Part shown: piece after piece, positions 21,713 to 26,751 of the stretch
How the letters are laid out: the number at the start of each line of letters is the position of its first letter
How positions within the stretch are numbered: the first letter of the stretch is position 1
Virus record (IMG/VR): IMGVR_UViG_3300043436_001002
Coordinates: 1-26,751 of that record
Strand: one strand, 5' to 3'
DNA from: a virus
DNA length: 26,751 nt
Notes under the pieces: model-generated
What the model was told of the DNA's origin: nothing
Seen by the model: only the letters and a program-made list of their open reading frames with translations
Database searches by the model: none
Program-made: the position numbers and the translations under genes

Positions 21713-22302
21713 TAGAAGGACTCCCGTAGATTCAGCGAGAGGCTATACACATAGCCGTTCTCGACTGAAAGCGTTGGCTCCTCTACGAAATACATTAGGC
21801 AATAAGGATTTTTGTATTCAATTGCCGCATTGTCCGCTGGAGATGTGCGGATCGGCGGCTCGAACGTCAGTGTTGCGACACCGGAGCCGTTCGACGTTAC
21901 GTTTTCAGTCAACTGCAAAAGCTGGTTGTTGATGGTGACAAACTGCCCAGCGACAAGCACGGTTGATGATAAAGGCCAGCCGTCAGTGGTTAGCGTCCGG
22001 CCTGTCTGCCCCGCGCCATTTACCAAAGGAGTTGCGGTTGCTGCCGACTGCGCAGTTGCGTCAACAGGAATCTGAAAATCGTTCGCACGGCCACGGCTCT
22101 TGGCAATGAATGAGCGCCAAGCGTTGACGTTAGCGGTCCCCACGATTGGCGGCAGCGACAACTGGCACTCCCACCAGCCGCGACCAGATGCGATAGTCTG
22201 TCTGCGCCCCGTCCAATCAGATACGTTTGTCTGCGATGGCATTACCAAACGCCACGACATGCCATTGGGCTTAGGGGATGAAGGAAATGTTACCGTTGCC
22301 AT
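21712..22302 (-). CDS. Distal tail protein-like (Dit)
   Basis: The 196-residue protein is beta-rich, lies directly after the tape measure and before DUF2163, and has the look of the distal tail or gpM-like ring protein: MSWRLVMPSQTNVSDWTGRR, GWWECQLSLPPIV, NAWRSFIAKSRGRANDFQIP, then TLTFEPPIRTSPADNAAIEY. It probably forms the hexameric ring capping the tail tube. The assignment rests on order and these motifs. Confidence 0.78.
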   Translation of the reverse strand: MATVTFPSSPKPNGMSWRLVMPSQTNVSDWTGRRQTIASGRGWWECQLSLPPIVGTANVNAWRSFIAKSRGRANDFQIPVDATAQSAATATPLVNGAGQTGRTLTTDGWPLSSTVLVAGQFVTINNQLLQLTENVTSNGSGVATLTFEPPIRTSPADNAAIEYKNPYCLMYFVEEPTLSVENGYVYSLSLNLRESF

Positions 22303-24146
22303 TACTGCATTGCTCCACCAAGGCGCGGTCTGCGCAGCCCTGCAATTGTGCGTGACTCTGCTGCCGCTATGATAGCCGGAGCAGCCTCAAGGATGCCCTG
22401 CTGCACCTGAGCGCGAACAGCGGCTGGATCGGTAGCACCACGGGCATCTACTGTGATGTTGAAGTTGCCGCCCATTCCCCCCATTTTATGATTTGGAATG
22501 ACTTGGCTACCGCGTGGTAAGTTTACCAATTCGGGGCCGCGTTCACCGACAAGAGCCATGCCTCCTGGAGCGTATGATGTTCCATTTGCAAAGCCTGGTG
22601 GTGGTGTTACAGCAGTTGTTCGCGTAAAGCCCTTAACAGGAGCGCCGCCTGGTTTTAATCCTCCAAGCGCACCAGTAACAATGCCAACAATCTGCTGGAC
22701 AACAAACAGCCTAAACAGTTCGTCAATGACGGCGCTGATGATGCCTTTCATAGCGTTCTTGAATGACATTGCGCCAGTAAGAATGCCCTTAAATGAATCG
22801 GATATAGTATTACCAATTCGCTCAAACGACTTATCCATTTCATCTGCTTTAGATAAAATATCTTGCATTTCCTTGCTGACAGGAAGTTCTCCCATATCAG
22901 GCAAAGCATCTTTAACTATGCGGTCAGCGTCTTTAAGATCAGCCTTGAGCATATCGCTGTAAGCATTCATCTCAATGGATTCCACCGCAGCCTTAAATGG
23001 CGCGATGGTCGCAGCTTGCCCAGCCTTTGACAGTTCCATGAAATCTTTTTCCAACATGGCAATATCGCGCTGGTAAGCAGGAATTTCCTTCATTCCCACT
23101 TTGCCGATCTTGTCCATGAAGTCTTGGATTGAGTTTGCCTCTTTCTCACGCGCAGCTTCTGCTTCTTTTGCAATTCTCTTTGCTTCTGCTTCAGCCTTTC
23201 GTGCAGCAGCTAATCCCTTTTTTGCATTTTTATCAGCAAGAGAATTGGCGCGTTCCAAACTGTCTCCACGGAGATTAGTTAGGCTAAGTTCCAGCTTCCG
23301 CATTGAAACTTCAATTGCATTTAAATCCTCGTTTTCCTTTTTGATTTTGCCTTCATTATCTTGAAAATACTCTCTTACTGTACCCAAGATTGAAATGCCT
23401 GGAGCGCGAAGACCAGCACCCATTGTCTGCATTGTTTTATTGGCTGCAATGTTTGCCCTTGCGGCTTCAAGCCGCATTTTAGCAGCAGCGATTGATTCCT
23501 TGGCAGATGCAATGTCAATTCTTGCTAACTTAACTGCCTCACGCTGTCCGACTAAATAGCTATCTACGTTTTTGCCAAGTGCCTGATCAATACGCGCACG
23601 GGCAATGACAAGATCACTGGCAATCCCAGTTAATGTTCTTTCATGCTTTTCAAGCCTTGCTGTTTCTTCAGCAGCCTTTTTAGCCGCTTCACCTGTATTA
23701 AACAGACCCTCTATCAATGGAGCAAGGACCATTGTTCCTATGACAATGGCAGCGCCCCAAGGACCAGCAAGAAAACCGCCGACTGTTCCAGCGATGCCGC
23801 CCATCTGCGACATAGCGATGCCAACTTGACCTATTTGCTGGTTAAACGCCTGAATAGGACTTGCGCCAGTTGATACACTGGTTGCGAAGTCATTGATCTG
23901 CATACCAAGCTGCTGAGTGCCTTGACGGGTTTGACGCAATGCCTTTGATTGCGCATCTAGTGCGTTATTGTAGCGCACACCGTTGCTAATGACCGCGTTA
24001 GTAGATGAGGCAAGACCAGCATTAGCAGTCTTTAACTGCTCAGTCTCTTTGCGCAGCGAATCAACAGAAGAAATTAGCTTCTGAAGTTGTTCCTGCCCAG
24101 AAACCTGAGCCGCGAATAGAAACTCAACTCTTTGGTCCTGAGCCAC
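22302..24146 (-). CDS. Tail tape measure protein
   Basis: The 614-residue protein has the tape measure layout. There is an N-terminal helical coil (VDSLRKETEQLKTANAGLAS), a hydrophobic Gly-rich region near residues 120-170 (GGIAGTVGGFLAGPWGAAIV), long Ala/Lys/Glu coils (KNAKKGLAAARKAEAEAKRI), and a Gly/Pro C-terminal end with ALVGERGPELVNLPRGSQVI, a sequence frequently seen near tape measure C-termini. At about 1.5 angstrom per residue this predicts a tail of roughly 90 nm. The start is GTG, with GAGAGG about 10 bases upstream; it overlaps the frameshifted chaperone extension by 23 bases. Confidence 0.93.
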   Translation of the reverse strand: MAQDQRVEFLFAAQVSGQEQLQKLISSVDSLRKETEQLKTANAGLASSTNAVISNGVRYNNALDAQSKALRQTRQGTQQLGMQINDFATSVSTGASPIQAFNQQIGQVGIAMSQMGGIAGTVGGFLAGPWGAAIVIGTMVLAPLIEGLFNTGEAAKKAAEETARLEKHERTLTGIASDLVIARARIDQALGKNVDSYLVGQREAVKLARIDIASAKESIAAAKMRLEAARANIAANKTMQTMGAGLRAPGISILGTVREYFQDNEGKIKKENEDLNAIEVSMRKLELSLTNLRGDSLERANSLADKNAKKGLAAARKAEAEAKRIAKEAEAAREKEANSIQDFMDKIGKVGMKEIPAYQRDIAMLEKDFMELSKAGQAATIAPFKAAVESIEMNAYSDMLKADLKDADRIVKDALPDMGELPVSKEMQDILSKADEMDKSFERIGNTISDSFKGILTGAMSFKNAMKGIISAVIDELFRLFVVQQIVGIVTGALGGLKPGGAPVKGFTRTTAVTPPPGFANGTSYAPGGMALVGERGPELVNLPRGSQVIPNHKMGGMGGNFNITVDARGATDPAAVRAQVQQGILEAAPAIIAAAESRTIAGLRRPRLGGAMQ

Positions 24147-24626
24147 GCTTTTTCTGCCTCTCTGCGTCCAGCTTAAAGTAAGCGACCCACTCGTTATAAT
24201 CGTCTATTGAGATTTCTTCAATCTCTGAGATGCTTTTACCAAGCCGATCCGCCAAGGTCAGTAGATTGAACCTAAACGGATCGTCTGTTAGTTTTTTTCA
24301 TGCTCCTCGACGCTGGTTCCGCTCATAAACGCAGCGGCCACAGTCGAGATAACACCAACCTCTTCACGCATCAGTATGGCTTTATCCTCAAGCGTGAATA
24401 GCTTTTCACCTTGGCCATTCTCTGCCTTGAGGATGATCAGATCGACCATCGCCTCAAACGATGCGTTATTAAGGAATTGAGGATGCTTGCGCTGTATCCG
24501 GTTAAGTTCGCCAGCAAGCAGGGGGCCGTAATAAACCTTTTCCGGCGCTCCCTTTTCACCCCATTCTGCAACTTCAATATGTGTCTTGGTAGATGTACGC
24601 TCTGCAATACGCTTTGAAATACTCAT
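24124..24626 (-). CDS. Tail assembly chaperone, -1 frameshift form (gpGT-like)
   Basis: A -1 shift at the heptamer 24297-24291 extends the 112-residue protein by 55 residues to a TGA at 24124-24126, giving 167 residues. The extension (LTDDPFRFNLLTLADRLGKS then ISIDDYNEWVAYFKLDAERQ) looks like a real domain of the T type that binds the tail tube protein, and this frame has no stop until just inside the tape measure gene. It also fills an otherwise unexplained 141-base gap. The frame and the slippery site are read directly; the use of the shift is inferred from siphophage practice. Confidence 0.85.
24245..24297 (-). promoter_or_regulatory. Programmed -1 frameshift signal
   Basis: The slippery heptamer A-AAA-AAC is at 24297-24291 in the correct phase (GAA AAA AAC, then TAA). 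Seven bases downstream, a 7-bp stem is formed by CGATCCG (24283-24277) and CGGATCG (24251-24245) around a 25-base loop. This spacing is right for a frameshift-stimulating hairpin. Confidence 0.8.
24288..24626 (-). CDS. Tail assembly chaperone, short form (gpG-like)
   Basis: The 112-residue unshifted product is a typical chaperone that coats the tape measure before tube assembly. It starts MSISKRIAERTSTKTHIEVA and ends VEEHEKN at a TAA directly after a slippery A-AAA-AAC. Its position between tube and tape measure genes is the conserved location of such chaperones. Most ribosomes should terminate here, giving the short form in excess. Confidence 0.88.
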   Translation of the reverse strand: MSISKRIAERTSTKTHIEVAEWGEKGAPEKVYYGPLLAGELNRIQRKHPQFLNNASFEAMVDLIILKAENGQGEKLFTLEDKAILMREEVGVISTVAAAFMSGTSVEEHEKN

Positions 24627-24643
24627 AATTATATCCTTTTAAA

Positions 24644-25036
24644 TTAAACCGTAGCAGCACTCAATGAACCAGTACCCTGAAGTGTGATTGTGGATTCTAC
24701 CATGCCGTCAAAGCTACCTGTGATAGTTTTGCCAGTGACAATTGCACTGCCCGTCAGATACGCATCACCAGATGCCGCACCTTCTGGCATAAAGCGAACA
24801 GTCACTTCTGAGCCAACGAGCAGAGCGCCTTGGCCAGTGGTGTCCGTTTCATCCCAAAATACGTCAACCGAACCTGTCCACGCTTTCAAAGTGGTCTTAA
24901 AGGTGCGGTAGCTATCACCCATCGAAGTGTCTTCCGCAGTGTCAGCGGTTTCTTCTACTGAATAAGAGCGAATTTCAACAATGCTGTTGGTCGAGCCAAC
25001 TTTAACAGTGCCTTCAGAGCCAGTATGCGTTGCCAT
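24644..25036 (-). CDS. Major tail tube protein paralogue 2
   Basis: The 130-residue product is close to the gene just upstream (25048-25446), about four fifths identical by hand alignment: both start MATHTGSEGTVKVG, share EETADTAEDTSMGDSYRTFK and end with GSFDGMVESTITLQGTG. The fold pattern is the tail tube type, where hexameric rings stack to form the tube. It lies directly before the chaperone gene, the usual place for the tube gene. It differs mainly in a loop near residues 74-97. Which copy is the main tube subunit is unknown. Confidence 0.88.
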   Translation of the reverse strand: MATHTGSEGTVKVGSTNSIVEIRSYSVEETADTAEDTSMGDSYRTFKTTLKAWTGSVDVFWDETDTTGQGALLVGSEVTVRFMPEGAASGDAYLTGSAIVTGKTITGSFDGMVESTITLQGTGSLSAATV

Positions 25037-25047
25037 CTAGTTAGTCC

Positions 25048-25446
25048 TTACGCCAAGGTGGAGAGCGTCAAAGCACCAGTGCCTTGAAGCGTGATTGTGG
25101 ATTCGACCATACCGTCAAAGCTACCAGTTACGGTCTTGCCAGTAACGATTGCCTCACCGGAATAATACTTTTCAGATACACCAGAAGAAGCGCCTTCTGG
25201 GAAGAAGTTTGCAGTGACTGTTGAGCCTACAGAAAGGGCAACCTGACCGTCCGTATCAGTCTCATCCCAGAAAACATCAACCGATCCGGTCCATGCCTTC
25301 AGAGTTGTCTTGAACGTGCGATACGAATCGCCCATTGAGGTATCTTCAGCAGTGTCAGCCGTTTCCTCAAGCGAATAGGAACGGATTTCAGCAATGGCAT
25401 TTGCGCCAACCTTAACAGTTCCCTCTGAACCAGTGTGCGTAGCCAT
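25048..25446 (-). CDS. Major tail tube protein paralogue 1
   Basis: The 132-residue product is the tandem twin of 24644-25036. It differs by a few insertions, such as SSGVSEKYYSGEA around residues 88-100, and a changed C-terminus (ALTLSTLA). The conserved core KTTLKAWTGSVDVFWDETDT is unaltered, so both copies should fold and could assemble in one tube. The ATG overlaps the upstream 47-residue gene stop (TAATG). Confidence 0.88.
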   Translation of the reverse strand: MATHTGSEGTVKVGANAIAEIRSYSLEETADTAEDTSMGDSYRTFKTTLKAWTGSVDVFWDETDTDGQVALSVGSTVTANFFPEGASSGVSEKYYSGEAIVTGKTVTGSFDGMVESTITLQGTGALTLSTLA

Positions 25447-25589
25447 TACTCAGTCTCCTCTTTAGCCTCTGGCTTCGCCTTGGGCTTTTCTTTAATGGGC
25501 GTCCAGCCAATCTGCGCATAGCGGCCAAGATCAACCTCACAGGCAAGTATTTCATCGCCAGTTTTGTTATAAACTTTGACCATCTTCAT
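25446..25589 (-). CDS. Small 47-residue late protein
   Basis: The frame lies exactly between the tail terminator paralogue and the first tube gene. It starts with an ATG overlapping the upstream stop (ATGA) and ends with a TAA overlapping the tube ATG. The product begins MKMVKVYNKTGDEILACEVD and ends in a Lys/Glu/Pro-rich tail (KEKPKAKPEAKEETE). Similar short genes next to tube genes are common in siphophages; a role in tail assembly is inferred from position. An alternative start is the ATG two codons later. Confidence 0.75.
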   Translation of the reverse strand: MKMVKVYNKTGDEILACEVDLGRYAQIGWTPIKEKPKAKPEAKEETE

Positions 25590-26029
25590 CGCGGTGTCTC
25601 CAGATCAGCAAGTAGCGTAACATATTGGACTGCGTAAGACAACCGCGCATTAGCAACTGGCTTCTCGCCTTCAACATTAATGTCAACGTCCGACTGCGAC
25701 AGAATACAGCTTTTCACTAATCCTGACAACTGGAAATCAGAACCGATGGCATCCTCAATCAAAACACAGGCATCATCTACCTGGTTTATGATTGTTGAAC
25801 TTTGGCCCTTAATAAAAATCTCTACAAAAACTTGCAGTGACCCCATAGATGTTTTTGTTCCTATGGTCGCCAAGGAATTAGTCTGGCTGTTCGTGTATAT
25901 CACAGCCGCTGGAAGTTTATCATCATCCAGTGCGTAGGATCGCATCTTATACACGCGCCCAGAAAAGAAAGGCAGAGCGCCTATGATGTCAGCGATTCTG
26001 TCGCGTATCTGGTTATTAATGTGCGACAT
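25586..26029 (-). CDS. Tail terminator-like protein, paralogue 2
   Basis: The 147-residue product resembles gpU-type minor tail/terminator proteins. It is a paralogue of the upstream gene: MSHINNQIRD at the start, YALDDDKLPAAVIYTNS, SLATIGTKT and GLVKSCILSQSDVDINVEGE match its neighbour, with roughly 40 percent identity by eye. It is shorter by a block near residues 17-43. It probably sits at the head-proximal tail end and stops tube growth. The gene starts directly at the upstream stop. Confidence 0.78.
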   Translation of the reverse strand: MSHINNQIRDRIADIIGALPFFSGRVYKMRSYALDDDKLPAAVIYTNSQTNSLATIGTKTSMGSLQVFVEIFIKGQSSTIINQVDDACVLIEDAIGSDFQLSGLVKSCILSQSDVDINVEGEKPVANARLSYAVQYVTLLADLETPR

Positions 26030-26544
26030 TAGATAGACACCTGGCAGTTATCGATGGCGGTCATGTACTTAACGTCAAAAATCATTTTACCAGTGCCAAT
26101 TGCCTTTTCGCCAGTAGTATTGACGCTAAAATCTGATTGCGTCAGCACACAGCTTTTGACAAGTCCACCGAAACTGTAGTCAGCCTCAATTGCGCCGTTT
26201 AATTCAGCGCAGAAGCTTTCTATGTTTTCAAAGATGTCGAGGCTTGATCCTTTGTTAATGACATCAACCCTTAGTTCAAGGTTGTGTGACAAAGTGCGAC
26301 TGCCAATAGTGGCAAGGCTCGTTACATCGTTTGTCGTGTAAACAATCAGGGCCGGAAGCTGTGCATCATCAAGCGCATATTTACGAAACTTGTACAATGT
26401 GCCTGTAGAAAGCAATCCGCCTTCCTGTCGGGCCGCAAGTTCAACATTGAATCGGTCCAGAATTACAATTCCGAACCTGTCGTAAATAAAGTTTACCAGC
26501 AGGGTGGCGGCATAATCTCTGATCTGTTGCCGAACGTGGCTCAT
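26029..26544 (-). CDS. Tail terminator-like protein, paralogue 1
   Basis: The 171-residue product matches the next gene downstream in order of motifs: MSHVRQQIRD, YALDDAQLPALIVYTTN, SLATIGSRT, GLVKSCVLTQSDFSVNTTGE. It has an extra 25-residue stretch (VILDRFNVELAARQEGGL). Being next to the head-tail joining gene, it may be a neck or terminator protein. It starts two bases after the stop of the upstream gene. Confidence 0.78.
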   Translation of the reverse strand: MSHVRQQIRDYAATLLVNFIYDRFGIVILDRFNVELAARQEGGLLSTGTLYKFRKYALDDAQLPALIVYTTNDVTSLATIGSRTLSHNLELRVDVINKGSSLDIFENIESFCAELNGAIEADYSFGGLVKSCVLTQSDFSVNTTGEKAIGTGKMIFDVKYMTAIDNCQVSI

Positions 26545-26545
26545 G

Positions 26546-26751
26546 TTACACCTTTTCGAGAATAAGGGTACTTACGCCAGTTCCATCAGTTAAAACAACA
26601 CGCACTTTATACGCGACAGAGCGAATGATGATTTCATCGCCGTCAGCGGCCAAAGGTACGTCAGCAGTACGGCAAACAAACTGCGGCGATGGGATTGTGA
26701 TCTCCATCAGGTCTGTTGCGCCACGGCTGGCTTGAGGGGCATCAAAGATAC
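26546..26751 (-). CDS. Partial head-tail joining protein-like
   Basis: The 3' part of a gene entering from the right edge is seen (68 residues). It includes EITIPSPQFVCRTADVPLAA, then DEIIIRSVAYKVRVVLTDGT and ends TLILEKV. A beta-rich protein with a DG-x-V-x-Y-x-V core and a TLILE end is typical of small head-completion/head-tail joining proteins. It is the first visible gene of the late leftward unit, just before the tail genes, which fits. The N-terminus is outside the window, so the assignment is tentative. Confidence 0.65.
   Translation of the reverse strand, partial: IFDAPQASRGATDLMEITIPSPQFVCRTADVPLAADGDEIIIRSVAYKVRVVLTDGTGVSTLILEKV

Overview
The window is a contiguous piece of a tailed, siphovirus-type phage genome. 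No host chromosome genes, rRNA, tRNA, integrase, terminase or capsid genes are visible. The host is most likely an alphaproteobacterium. The main reasons are a GapR (DUF2312) protein, a DNA-topology factor typical of Alphaproteobacteria, and a tail module of the DUF2163 / NlpC-P60-like / TipJ type found in phages and gene-transfer agents of that class. Base composition is moderate. Host genus and lifestyle (lytic or temperate) cannot be decided from the window.

Layout. (1) Positions 1-3336, minus strand: an early/replication operon. It encodes a Cro-like repressor, a DUF1064 nuclease, a winged-helix replication protein preceded by a tiny leader ORF and a hairpin, a possible helicase-loading partner, a DNA methyltransferase, a MazG-like pyrophosphohydrolase, a stand-alone DnaA domain IV protein and two small proteins. 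(2) Positions 3337-3456: a divergent control region in which a 14-bp palindrome supplies the -35 boxes of two back-to-back promoters. (3) Positions 3457-7030, plus strand: a recombination/early operon with an ERF annealase, a YqaJ-type exonuclease, an unknown protein, an HNH nuclease, NinB, GapR, SSB and several very small proteins. A second promoter with the same -35 palindrome sits inside it at about 6529. (4) Positions 7033-7071: a bidirectional terminator where the two transcription units converge. (5) Positions 7071-26751, minus strand: the late operon, read from right to left. It runs from a head-tail joining protein through two tail-terminator-like paralogues, a small gene, two tail-tube paralogues, a tail assembly chaperone with a -1 frameshift signal, the tape measure, distal tail protein, DUF2163 protein, NlpC/P60-like protein and TipJ hub. 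It continues through fibre proteins and a fibre chaperone, a cupin, a cassette of membrane and secreted proteins, a GH19 endolysin and a small membrane protein.

The genes are packed with ATGA/TAATG overlaps, so the two early operons and the late operon probably each behave as one transcript. The early arms copy, modify and recombine DNA. The late arm builds a tail of roughly 90 nm, judging from the 614-residue tape measure, and lyses the host.

The least explained parts are the five-gene membrane/secreted cassette between fibres and endolysin (7899-11715), which includes an Asn/Thr/Ser-rich secreted protein and a NIDO-like secreted protein, and the paired tandem duplication of tail tube and tail terminator genes.
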